Source: CAYPEK01 sp964409645
GTDB lineage: Bacteria > UBP15 > UBA6099
Assembly (NCBI GenBank): GCA_964409645.1
Contig: CAYPEK010000036.1
Coordinates: 1 to 37,275 of the forward strand
DNA: 37,275 bases
Reading direction: 5' to 3'
The notes below the pieces were generated by a model, which saw nothing but the letters and a program-made list of their open reading frames with translations, searched no databases and was not told the origin of the DNA. Each line of letters opens with the position of its first letter. The stretch's first letter is position 1. Of the stretch, positions 7,001-15,597 are shown piece after piece. Both the position numbers and the translations under genes were made by a program.

Positions 7001-9820
7001 TCGAGCTACGTGATCGAGCAGCTCACGTTGACTGCTTCGTCGGGGACGATAAATATATCGGCTCTGAAAATCGACCTTACCGGGTCGGGGTCCGCGTCCG
7101 ACCTGACAGCGGTGAATCTCTATCACGATGTAAACAATAACGGTTTGTACGACTCGGGGACTGATGTGCTGCTCGACACCCAGACGTTTTCGGGCACCAC
7201 GCTGACATTCAGCCCCGGTTTCAGCGTAACGACCGGCACGCCGGAGAATCTGCTGATTCAATATGCAATTTCATCGAGCGCGACAATAGGCGCCACACTC
7301 GGAATGAGTATGGCGGACACGTCGTATATCACGACGGGGGCCGGAGAAAACAAGGTGTTCACGAACACAATCCAGTCAACCAACGGGGCGGTCAACCCGA
7401 GTCTTTTGGTGGCCGGGGCGGACAAAGCGCCCGCGTCGGTCGCGCCCGGACAGCAGAATGTCGTCATGCTTCAGCTCACGCTTACCGCCACATCGGACGC
7501 GATCACCGTGACATCCATCAAAACGGCGCTGACGGGCACATCATCGGCGTCTTACATATCTTCAGTCAACCTCTACCACGACGCGAACGACAACGGCACT
7601 TATGAAAGCGGCACGGATGTCCTGTTGTCCTCGAAAACGTTCTCCGGGACTACCGCCACGTTCAGCGCTCTTACATTCAACGTCGCTTACGGAACGCCGG
7701 AGCGCCTGCTGATAGTCTATAACGTGGCGTCATCAGCGTCGGTGGGCTACACGATGGGCGCGCGGCTGGCGGATTCGTCTTATATAACAGTCAATACGCC
7801 GCCGGTAGTGGCCTCATTTTCGGCGATACAATCGACGAACTCGGTGATATCAACGGCGATCAACGTGGTCCCGACGGATTCCGCCGCTTCTCTTCCGGAC
7901 GGAGTGACGAAAGGGCAGACTAACGCGCTGTTCGTGAAACTGTCCATGAAAGCAACGGTCGGCTCGGCGTCCATAACGGCGCTGAAGGTCAAACGCACGG
8001 GCACCGGCGCGGATTCCGACATCACCGGCGCGAAGCTTTATTACGACCAGAACGCCAACGGGACGTTCGAATCGGCGACGGATCAGCAGATAGGCTCGAC
8101 AATGACGTTCTCAGGCGGATCGCTGACGTTCTCGGGGTTCACAGTCACGCCCTCAACCACGGCGTCGTCCACCATCTTCGTGGTGTACAACATAAGCAGT
8201 TCGGCCACGTTGAACGCCACGCTCGGCGCCGAAATAACGGATGTGTCGTATTTCACAACAAACCCGACGACAGGTGTAACGGTTAATCTCACCACGGCGC
8301 CGTTCACGACAACGACCGCGACGGTACACAACGCGGCGTCGCTTACGGCGTCGTTCGCATCGGTTCAGACTCCGGAGAACATCAACGACAACTTCACGGT
8401 GACGTTGACGGTGGTTAATGCCGCGAACTCCTCGCGGGTGACGACGACCGCGCCGTCGCCGTCCACTCTCACAAAAACGTACGGAAGCGGCGCGGCGGTG
8501 GTGCTTGTCAGCGGCCCGACACCGGCGAGCGCGAGTATCGAAGGCGGCGCCCAGCAGAATTTCGTATATACCTTCTACGGCTCCGCGGCGGGCACGGTCA
8601 CGTTCAGCGCGGTGGCGAGCGGCACGGATGCCAACCTCCTGACAACCGTCACATCATCGACCGCGACGTCGAACACTGTCACGATTAACACGCAGATATC
8701 ACCCTCGTGGACGTTCAGCGACAGCGGCTCAACGCAGGCGTTCTACGGCTCCGGCGCGCCCGCGACCAATCCGTCCAGCGTTAAAGTAGTTTACATCGGC
8801 AACGAAAACAAAAATCTTTATTCAGTGAAACTGCTCGACGGGACAAAAGTATGGTCCTACACCGCGACCAATGCTATACGCAGCACACCTTATGTTAAAA
8901 GTTACGTGATCTATTTCGGAGACGAAGGCGGCTACTTCTACGCGGTCCGCGACAACGGTTCCACAGCCTCACAGGTCTGGAAAGTTTCGGCGGGAACCAG
9001 CGCCATCCGCACCGGCGCCACGAGGTGGCTCAACGGCACCGAAGGCCGAATCTATTTCGGCTCTCTTAACGGTTATGTGTATTGCCTGAACGAATCCACC
9101 GGCGCAAAATGCTCCGGGTGGTCAAATCCAAGCCTCGGCTCGGCGATCTATTCAACTCCCGCGCTGCCCGGCGACGGTTACCTCTACGTCGGCACTTACG
9201 GCGGCTCAATCTATAAGATTGATAGATCAACAGGCTCGATAACAACGACTTATACCGGATATACAAGTATTACGGCAGCGCCTTTCGTATATCCGAAAAA
9301 TATTTCAACGCCGGCCAACGGGTCATGGCTCTGGATCGGTTCGCAAAACAAAAACACCTATAAAATCGATACCACAAAGACCAACGGATCGCAGAATACA
9401 TGGACGTTCGGGCCGACGACTCCCGTACCGGTCGGCGTGGTGCAGAACAGCGTATTCGTGGATGCGTACCGGACAGGAGTGACGGCCAGCAACGATGTAT
9501 TTGTCGGCAACAGCAACGGGTGCCTGTACGCCATCACCGATTCGGGGGTTCAGAAGTGGAAATATCCGGCGGGATCGAGCACGCTTACGGCGGCGATATC
9601 GTCCTGCCCGGTTCTGGACCCGAATACGGATAAAGTGTATTTCGGTGCGGAGGACAATAAGCTGTACGCGGTATCGAACGGCTCGACGGCGGCGACGCTG
9701 CTCACCGGTTGGCCGTATCAGACGGCGGGCGCGGTGAAGGCCTGCCCGTCGATGTCCACCTCGCCGAGTTATGTATTGTTCCCGTCAACGGACGGAAAAG
9801 TTTACGCCTTCCCAAGGTGA
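4022..9820 (+). CDS. Giant exported beta-rich repeat protein with C-terminal PQQ-type propeller
   Basis: A 1932-residue secreted protein. Residues 1-37 form a signal peptide with a long basic n-region and an A-L-A cleavage site. Two similar beta-sandwich units follow (about 40-340, each with a T/S-F-G-F motif). Next come three units of about 160 residues (nt 5050-6480; N-T-G-T-A-V, V-K-V-W), then four of about 150 residues (nt 6487-8325), then an Ig-like unit (nt 8335-8690). A PQQ-type beta-propeller (nt 8700-9817; repeated Y-F-G and Y-A-V blades) ends the protein. Several units carry calcium-loop-like D-x-N-x-N-G motifs. It starts 10 nt after the precursor peptide, with AGGAG 6 nt before the ATG. 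A surface or matrix role is likely; no catalytic site is recognised. Confidence 0.85.
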   Translation: MRNKNRKPVSRPRRGFSAAVFVIAAIVMLGSGRALASLSITNYAGFVDYTSLVYILEKSDSYYWEHNLPSNVSTYDETDYSEFKTFGFMSYSPSSVSLQVRWCYNTTDAPEGVKVEVWEEDTATWHSETGITISTSSCTTTQTRTLSYIDTANDITNIKLRILGYQSSSTNTTLQLNQFRINAVFFGFLSYTYSPTEGNSTNVLSLRTSDNVRVAYAADILTSVNESVYQEYSSFGFSFPSGAEMGATTITYEWQWDDLGKTASMNSAKLEIWDESSSTWNNSTLSIPSKQTDTTATVSAVSYANTGDDLNNIKVRFLGAASRSSTVGVRQDYVKIVAKRKILASDIAVYAPVTKDFYPNSTGQVLLSFSVPDNDGVADTLTGMIVKNNGTAVYSNELTNMKVCLDNSPYASYGTEDLCTTMTYSSSTSRWSVSGMSRAIAVGGARVIIVGDIASLPVDGRTVQMQIVQNGITVSSGYNGPTDAAVTNPDIQTINGMVASQITNTGATALTVLPASTNNLAMDFTIPTNGGTADTLTGIRVMNTGTAVNSTDIAAVKVWAESGTTAGFQSTSDTLLGTLTWNSTNSWWANTSLSLAYSAAKRLYVTVDIAAKPTDAATVIMQLPAGGLDSTAGVVVASGNDGPLDAAVTNANALTINGMIASEITNTGAPTAYFSANETNDLVMNFVVPANGATADTLNGIRVQNTGTAVRTTDISAVKVWADRNGNGTFEPTGSDSPALGTATWNTSGYWELTGLTQTISTSGQRIFVSVDIASTPTVNSTIKMQLKTGSTDTAAGVVMASGNDGPLDAVVLNANTQTIRTKLTVAGTDKAGSPLELSSTNNTIEQLTLTVGAGTVTLTTLAVTLTGTAVTSDITAVKLWQDVNGNGAWDAGDTQLSTTKTFSGGTLTFSSFSLSVTSGTPKYLIVTYDISASATMGHTAGLSIASAGVAATPSGSVIIYFPTDPIVSSTPLIGRTLMVTGTDKQQLGFEKGSSYVIEQLTLTASSGTINISALKIDLTGSGSASDLTAVNLYHDVNNNGLYDSGTDVLLDTQTFSGTTLTFSPGFSVTTGTPENLLIQYAISSSATIGATLGMSMADTSYITTGAGENKVFTNTIQSTNGAVNPSLLVAGADKAPASVAPGQQNVVMLQLTLTATSDAITVTSIKTALTGTSSASYISSVNLYHDANDNGTYESGTDVLLSSKTFSGTTATFSALTFNVAYGTPERLLIVYNVASSASVGYTMGARLADSSYITVNTPPVVASFSAIQSTNSVISTAINVVPTDSAASLPDGVTKGQTNALFVKLSMKATVGSASITALKVKRTGTGADSDITGAKLYYDQNANGTFESATDQQIGSTMTFSGGSLTFSGFTVTPSTTASSTIFVVYNISSSATLNATLGAEITDVSYFTTNPTTGVTVNLTTAPFTTTTATVHNAASLTASFASVQTPENINDNFTVTLTVVNAANSSRVTTTAPSPSTLTKTYGSGAAVVLVSGPTPASASIEGGAQQNFVYTFYGSAAGTVTFSAVASGTDANLLTTVTSSTATSNTVTINTQISPSWTFSDSGSTQAFYGSGAPATNPSSVKVVYIGNENKNLYSVKLLDGTKVWSYTATNAIRSTPYVKSYVIYFGDEGGYFYAVRDNGSTASQVWKVSAGTSAIRTGATRWLNGTEGRIYFGSLNGYVYCLNESTGAKCSGWSNPSLGSAIYSTPALPGDGYLYVGTYGGSIYKIDRSTGSITTTYTGYTSITAAPFVYPKNISTPANGSWLWIGSQNKNTYKIDTTKTNGSQNTWTFGPTTPVPVGVVQNSVFVDAYRTGVTASNDVFVGNSNGCLYAITDSGVQKWKYPAGSSTLTAAISSCPVLDPNTDKVYFGAEDNKLYAVSNGSTAATLLTGWPYQTAGAVKACPSMSTSPSYVLFPSTDGKVYAFPR
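5050..8325 (+). repeat. Two families of tandem protein-coding repeats
   Basis: Three units of roughly 486 bp start near 5050, 5506 and 5992. Four units of roughly 455 bp start near 6487, 6940, 7395 and 7855. They are diverged at the DNA level but aligned in protein, with shared openings such as I-T-N-T-G-A or G-T-D-K and shared ends such as V-D-I-A or Y-D-I-S. Unit borders are approximate. Confidence 0.75.
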
Positions 9821-9825
9821 AGCCA

Positions 9826-12800
9826 ATGAAGAAAAAAGCCACATTAATATTTTTGATAGCGGCGGCGGCGCTCCTCGCGCCGTTCGGAGCGCGGGCCGAG
9901 GACTGGCCCCAGTTCCTGAACGATCAGAGGCACTCGGGCCGCTCCGCAAATCCGGTGCTGACACCGCTTACCCTGAAGTGGTCGTACGACACGGGGTCGG
10001 TCGTTACGATGTCGCCGGTAAAGGCGGGCGACAAGGTGTTTCTCGGCACGCGGAACGGCATGGTCGTAGCGCTGAACGCCTACACCGGCACGCTCGAATG
10101 GCAGTACGACGCGGGGGACAGCATAGGAGGCGCGCCCGCGGTTGCGGACGGCCGCATTTACTTCAATACAGTCGGAGGGCAGCTCTACTGTCTTAATGCC
10201 GCCGACGGCGCTCTCGTGTGGCGTTATACAACGAGCGGGCTCGATCTCGGCACCCCGACGGTTGCGGGCGGTGTTGTGTATGTCGGCACCGGATACCCGA
10301 ACCAAAATCTGTTGGCGCTCGATGCGGCGACAGGCGCATGGAAGTGGCAGTTCTACGTCGGGCAGCCGATTCTGAACGCGCCGGCTTACGGCGACGGAGT
10401 CGTCTGGATCGGCGCCGGAAGCGGCATCTTCTACGGCCTCGACGCGCAGACGGGCAGCAAGATTGCGCAGTTCCAGACGGGCGGCATATCGTACTTCACT
10501 TCGCCTTCGATACTCGACGGTGTGGTGTTCCTCACGGGCGGCGAATACGACAGAAAAATTTATGCGCTTTCAGTTCAGACCGGCGCGGAAATATGGGAAT
10601 CGGAGCCGGTTACGGACAACCTGATTGTCAAAGCATCGTCGATTTCTTCATCTGACGGCAAGATTTTTATTTCTATCGGATATCCGAATCAGAAGATTGT
10701 GGCGCTCGATGCGTCGAACGGCGGCACTTTGTGGACGTACGATTCCGGAGATGCTTCGGTGTGGAACTTCATGAGCACGCCGATTGTGTCCGGGGATGTG
10801 GTGTATGTCGGCGCGGCGGCGGGAAATCTGATTGCGTTGAACAAGAGCACCGGCGCGCTTTTGGCGCAGATGTCGGTGGGTGGCGCGGTGGTGGCGTCGC
10901 CGGCAATCGCCGACGGGATTGTTTATGTCGCGACGGTGAACGGACTGGTCAAGGCGTATCTCGGCACGGATGCGACACCGCCGACGGCGGCGATCACGTC
11001 GCCCGCGGCCGGAGAGCTCATCGGCGGCACGGTCGCCATAGCCGGAACGGCGTCGGACACCAATCTTGAAAGGTACACGGTCGAGTACGGCGAGGGGGAT
11101 TCTCCTTCGAGCTGGAACACGGTGGCGGTGGTGGCGGGCGGAGTTAACGTCACCGGCGGCACGCTCGCCGAATGGAATGTCACGGGTCTCCAAACGGCAA
11201 CTTACACGATCAGGCTCACCGCGGTGGACACCGCCGGGCACTCGTCTCAGGCGGCGGTGGCGGCGCTTGTTGACCCGGACCCGCCGTCGTTCGCGGGCCT
11301 CGGCGCGGTCGCGCGCGGCGCGTCGGATACCGACATAACTCTGAGTTGGGATGCGGCGTCGGATGCCAACGAGCCGGTCACCTACTACATATTTAAATCC
11401 GAAACCGCAAGCGGACAGGCGTTCGACTCCGCGCCGTTCGCGACGACTTCCGCGACGACTTTCGATACAACCGTTTCGTACGGCGAGAGCGAGTACTTCG
11501 TTGTGCGCGCCGCGGACCGGCTTGGAAACATCGACTCGAATACTGTCGAAAAAGCATACGTAACGTCGGATGCGACGTCGCCCGCTTTCGCGGGTCTCAC
11601 GTCTATCGCGCGGGGCGGCTCGGACACCGAAGCGATTCTGAGCTGGGACGCCGCGACGGACTCTTCCGGCGGGCAGATCACGTACAACATATACAAAGCG
11701 GCGGCGGCCGGCGCGGAGGATTTCGGCGCGGCGCCGTTCGCGACAACTTCCGCAACGTCGTTGAATGTCAACGTGCCTTACGGCGGCCACGATTATTTCG
11801 TTGCGCGGGCGGCGGACGCCGCGGGCAACGAGGACTCGAACACTGTCGAAAAGGATTTCCTGACGGTGGACACCGTTGCGCCGACTTTCGCGGGCCTCGA
11901 ATCGGTTACGCGCGGCGGCTCGGATACGTCTGTTGCGCTCGTCTGGCAGGCGGCTTCCGACGCGTCGGGCGGTGCCATTACTTACAAAATATACAAAACG
12001 GCGACGCCCGGAGTTTACGACTTCGCGGGCGCGCCCGCCGCGGCGACGACGTCCGTCGGGATCGAACTGCCGGTTTCGTACGGCGAGAATTCGTATTTCG
12101 TTGTGCGCGCCGCGGACGCCACGGGAAATACGGAAACGAATACGGTTGAAAAAGTATATCTTCCGGACGACACGACACCGCCTTCCTTCGGCGGCCTGAA
12201 AACTGTTGCGCGGGGCGGCTCGGACACCGAAGTTGTTCTGAGCTGGGACGCCGCGACGGATGCCTCCGGTTCGGTGCGGTACGCTGTCTATAAAGCGGCG
12301 GCGGCCGGAGCCGAGGATTTCAACACGCCGCTGCTGACGACCGCCGAGACGAGCGTTTCGGCGACTGTGGCGTACGGCGCAAGGGCGTACTTCGTTGTGC
12401 GCGCGACGGATGCCGCCGGAAACGGTGAAACAAACACGATCGAGAAGGATTTCATGCCCGCCGATACGGTCGCGCCGGAGTTCGACGGCGTGGTTTCGGT
12501 GGTGCGGGGCGGCTCGGATACCACGGCCGTGCTGAGCTGGAACGCAGCGACGGATGCCGCGGGGCCGGTCAGCTACACGGTTTACAAGGCGGCGACGTCG
12601 GGCGCGGAGGATTTCGACGCGCCGCTGCTCACGACGACGCAACTCACCGCCGAGACGGCGGTCGCGTACGGCGAACACGCATACTTCGTTGTGCGCGCGG
12701 TTGACGCCGCCGGTAATGAAGAAACGAACACTATCGAAAAAGACTATCAGCCTGCCGACACGACACCGCCGGTTTTCGCCGGGCTCGGTTCGGTTGTTCA

Positions 12801-15597
12801 GGGCTCTTCGGACGACGAAGTGGTTCTGAGCTGGGGCGCGGCGACGGACGTTTCGGGCGTGGTGACATACAATGTCTATTCCTCGGTCAGAGCTGGGGCG
12901 TATCTGTTCGATGTGCCGCTGATCGCGGCAACTACGTCAACGAGCATGAGCATGATAGTGCCGGCCGATAGGGCGACCTACTTTGTTGTGCGTGCGGTTG
13001 ATGCGGCGGGCAACGAAGACTCCAACCTGATCGAGAAAGCGTACATCCCGTCCGATACGACCGCGCCGACTTTCGCGGGCCTTGCATCCGTTGCGCGCGG
13101 CGCGGCGGACACGACGGCCGTACTTACTTGGGAAGCGGCGGAAGACGCGGTTGGGCCGGTCAGCTACGCGGTTTACAAGGCGGCGGCGGCGGGCGCGGAG
13201 GATTTCAACGCGCCGTTGCTCACAACGGCCGAACTGACCGCCGAGACGACGGTCGCGTACGGCGAAACCGCGTACTTCGTGGTGCGCGCGGTTGACGCTG
13301 CGGGCAATCAGGAAACGAACACGGCCGAGGTGGAGTACACCCCGGCGGACACCACGCCTCCGACATTCGGCGGCCTGCGCTCGGTTGCGCGCGGCGGCTC
13401 GGATACGTCGGCGATTCTGAGCTGGAGCACGGCGACGGACGCATCGGGCGCTGTGTCTTATAAAATTTATAAAACGACTGCGCAGGGCGCATACGACTTC
13501 GCGTCGCCGCTGGCGACGGCGACGGTCACAACCGCCGAGGTTGCCGTCTCGTATGGCGCGAGCTCGTACTTCGTAGTGCGCGCGGTGGACGCTGCGGGCA
13601 ACGAGGACTCCAATCTGATCGAGAGGGCTTACACCCCCGCGGATACGACGCCGCCGGTATTTGCCGGTCTCGCGTCTGCGTCGCGCGGAAGCGCGGACAC
13701 GCGCGCGGCGCTGAGCTGGGCGGCCGCGACGGACGCGGGCGGCGCGGTGAGCTACAAAATATACAGAGCCGCGACGGCGGGCGCGGAAAACTTCGCGGCG
13801 CCAGCCGCCATCGTGACGGCGAACGCCGCCGAGATGGATGTCGCATACGGCGAGAGCGCGTACTTCGTGGTGCGCGCGGTTGACGCGGCCGGAAACGAAG
13901 AGACGAACACCGTCGAGAAGGCATACTCGGCCGCCGATTACACAGCGCCGGTTTACGCCGGGCTGGCATCGGCCGAGGACGTCGGGACGGGCGGCGCGGT
14001 GACGTTGAGTTGGGACGCCGCTACGGACAACATGGGCGGCGATGTAACGTATAAAATTTATATGTCGGCGTCGTCCGGCGGTTACGATTTCGGCGCGCCG
14101 ACGGCTACGACCGGCGGATCGCCATACACGCTGACCGGGTTGACAAACGGCACGGCATATTACTTCGTTGTGCGCGCGGCGGACGCGGCGGGCAACGAGG
14201 ACACAAACGCGGTCGAGAAGTCGGCGACACCGACCGATTCCCGCGCGGCGGTTACGATCTCCGAGCCGCCCGCCGGGACGCTCACAAACAGGCCGTATAT
14301 CACCGTGCGCGGGACGACCGCCGCGGGTTACGGCGTGACGGTGTCCGGCGTCGCCGCGCAGACGGACACCGCGGGCGGGTTCACAGCGACGGCGGCCCTA
14401 AATGCCGGGTCGAACACGATCGCCGTCGTTTCGACAGACCCGGTGACGGGCGCGCAGTCTTCGGCCTCGGTGGCGGTCACGTATCAGGCGTCGCTCGCCG
14501 GATTCACCGCCGCGATGGTTTCGCAGCCCGAGGCGGAGCAGACCGTGTCGGCGCCGGTGGCGCTGACGGTTAAGCTGGCGGCCGCGGCGGGCACGCCGGT
14601 GTTTAACGCATCGGCGACTTTCCGGATCGACTCGCAGCCTTCCGGCGCGGTCGGCGCGGCGTTTTCTGCGGCGGCGACGGCGACGGGCTACGACGGGACC
14701 GCCGCGACGACTTTCACGCTCGGCGATAAGACCGGCTCGTACACCGTAATCTGCGAGGTGAAGGACAACGCGGGCGCGGATGTGGCGGGTTCGCCGATCA
14801 CTCTGACATTTAATGCAAGTCCCGATTCGCAGCACCTGTACGTGCCCGGATCGGCGGACCTGACGGAAACTCCCGGCGGCGAGGCCGACAAGGACTCGAA
14901 AGGCCGGTTCACGAAGCTGCTTGTTGACGGGCAAGGCAGGACGCTGATCTCTTACACGGACCCGGTTCTCGGCGGCCTGAAAGCGGACGGCAAAACAAAA
15001 GCGGAATTCAAGATTGTGGTTTATGACATACACGGCAACATTGTGCCGGGGATAACCGTGAAGCTGACTCGTACCTTTGCGGCCACGGCAGGCAGGTCGG
15101 CGGGCAGGTCGGCTGCACAGACGGCGGCCTCGTCGCAGGAGGAAACGACCGACGAGACCGGCGCGGCGGTGTTCGAGGACTCGACGATCGACCCCGGCGA
15201 CTACGACTATCAAGCGGAGGTCGGCGGGGCGGACTACGGCCCGGCCTTCAGGGTGGCCTACGCCGCCTCGGCTATCGGGTTGGGCGACGTTCACATTTAT
15301 CCGAACCCGTGGCGGCCGGGCAATCAGCTCTGCTTCGCGGGCGATATCTCAGCGAGTATAACATTCACGATCAAGATATACGACATTCGCGGAAGCCGCG
15401 TGCGCGACATCGCGGGAGCCGCGAATCCGCTGATCCTGACACCGGACGGGCGTCAGCAGGCGATATGGTGCGGCGACGGGGTCAACAACGGAGGCCGCCC
15501 ACTCGCCAGCGGCGTTTATCTGTACTATTTTGAAGCGTGGGACGCGGCAACCGGCGAAGAGGCGTCAACGAAAGGCAAATTCTCAGTCGTAAGATGA
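9826..15597 (+). CDS. Giant exported protein: PQQ-type propeller, ten FN3 repeats, FlgD/T9SS-like C-terminus
   Basis: A 1923-residue secreted protein. ATG 9826 is chosen because it begins a clean signal peptide (M-K-K-K, hydrophobic core, A-R-A) and AAGGTGA lies 6 nt upstream; an upstream in-frame start would only add sequence overlapping the previous gene. Order of domains: a PQQ-type beta-propeller (nt about 9900-10970), an Ig-like unit, ten FN3-like repeats of about 99 residues, further Ig-like units (14240-14815), a carboxypeptidase-like region (about 14990-15250), and a C-terminal domain with Y-P-N-P-W and A-S-G-V-Y-L-Y-Y. That last domain resembles FlgD Ig-like / type IX sorting domains. 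It probably acts as a surface adhesin or scaffold. It sits 5 nt after the other giant gene and overlaps the next gene by 4 nt. Confidence 0.87.
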   Translation: MKKKATLIFLIAAAALLAPFGARAEDWPQFLNDQRHSGRSANPVLTPLTLKWSYDTGSVVTMSPVKAGDKVFLGTRNGMVVALNAYTGTLEWQYDAGDSIGGAPAVADGRIYFNTVGGQLYCLNAADGALVWRYTTSGLDLGTPTVAGGVVYVGTGYPNQNLLALDAATGAWKWQFYVGQPILNAPAYGDGVVWIGAGSGIFYGLDAQTGSKIAQFQTGGISYFTSPSILDGVVFLTGGEYDRKIYALSVQTGAEIWESEPVTDNLIVKASSISSSDGKIFISIGYPNQKIVALDASNGGTLWTYDSGDASVWNFMSTPIVSGDVVYVGAAAGNLIALNKSTGALLAQMSVGGAVVASPAIADGIVYVATVNGLVKAYLGTDATPPTAAITSPAAGELIGGTVAIAGTASDTNLERYTVEYGEGDSPSSWNTVAVVAGGVNVTGGTLAEWNVTGLQTATYTIRLTAVDTAGHSSQAAVAALVDPDPPSFAGLGAVARGASDTDITLSWDAASDANEPVTYYIFKSETASGQAFDSAPFATTSATTFDTTVSYGESEYFVVRAADRLGNIDSNTVEKAYVTSDATSPAFAGLTSIARGGSDTEAILSWDAATDSSGGQITYNIYKAAAAGAEDFGAAPFATTSATSLNVNVPYGGHDYFVARAADAAGNEDSNTVEKDFLTVDTVAPTFAGLESVTRGGSDTSVALVWQAASDASGGAITYKIYKTATPGVYDFAGAPAAATTSVGIELPVSYGENSYFVVRAADATGNTETNTVEKVYLPDDTTPPSFGGLKTVARGGSDTEVVLSWDAATDASGSVRYAVYKAAAAGAEDFNTPLLTTAETSVSATVAYGARAYFVVRATDAAGNGETNTIEKDFMPADTVAPEFDGVVSVVRGGSDTTAVLSWNAATDAAGPVSYTVYKAATSGAEDFDAPLLTTTQLTAETAVAYGEHAYFVVRAVDAAGNEETNTIEKDYQPADTTPPVFAGLGSVVQGSSDDEVVLSWGAATDVSGVVTYNVYSSVRAGAYLFDVPLIAATTSTSMSMIVPADRATYFVVRAVDAAGNEDSNLIEKAYIPSDTTAPTFAGLASVARGAADTTAVLTWEAAEDAVGPVSYAVYKAAAAGAEDFNAPLLTTAELTAETTVAYGETAYFVVRAVDAAGNQETNTAEVEYTPADTTPPTFGGLRSVARGGSDTSAILSWSTATDASGAVSYKIYKTTAQGAYDFASPLATATVTTAEVAVSYGASSYFVVRAVDAAGNEDSNLIERAYTPADTTPPVFAGLASASRGSADTRAALSWAAATDAGGAVSYKIYRAATAGAENFAAPAAIVTANAAEMDVAYGESAYFVVRAVDAAGNEETNTVEKAYSAADYTAPVYAGLASAEDVGTGGAVTLSWDAATDNMGGDVTYKIYMSASSGGYDFGAPTATTGGSPYTLTGLTNGTAYYFVVRAADAAGNEDTNAVEKSATPTDSRAAVTISEPPAGTLTNRPYITVRGTTAAGYGVTVSGVAAQTDTAGGFTATAALNAGSNTIAVVSTDPVTGAQSSASVAVTYQASLAGFTAAMVSQPEAEQTVSAPVALTVKLAAAAGTPVFNASATFRIDSQPSGAVGAAFSAAATATGYDGTAATTFTLGDKTGSYTVICEVKDNAGADVAGSPITLTFNASPDSQHLYVPGSADLTETPGGEADKDSKGRFTKLLVDGQGRTLISYTDPVLGGLKADGKTKAEFKIVVYDIHGNIVPGITVKLTRTFAATAGRSAGRSAAQTAASSQEETTDETGAAVFEDSTIDPGDYDYQAEVGGADYGPAFRVAYAASAIGLGDVHIYPNPWRPGNQLCFAGDISASITFTIKIYDIRGSRVRDIAGAANPLILTPDGRQQAIWCGDGVNNGGRPLASGVYLYYFEAWDAATGEEASTKGKFSVVR
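11275..14235 (+). repeat. Ten tandem FN3-type coding repeats
   Basis: Ten units of close to 297 bp. Most open with F-A-G-L or a variant, then R-G-G-S-D-T and L-S-W-x-A-A-T-D, and close with Y-F-V-V-R-A-x-D-A-A-G-N. Segments encoding the closing motif are almost identical between units, so recombination or assembly collapse could change the copy number. The tenth unit is the most diverged. Confidence 0.85.

Noticed and set aside
10648..12678. 676-codon open frame on the minus strand
   Set aside because: It is antisense to the FN3-repeat gene, extremely Arg-rich, and shows no domain. Open antisense frames are expected in GC-rich repeat genes.
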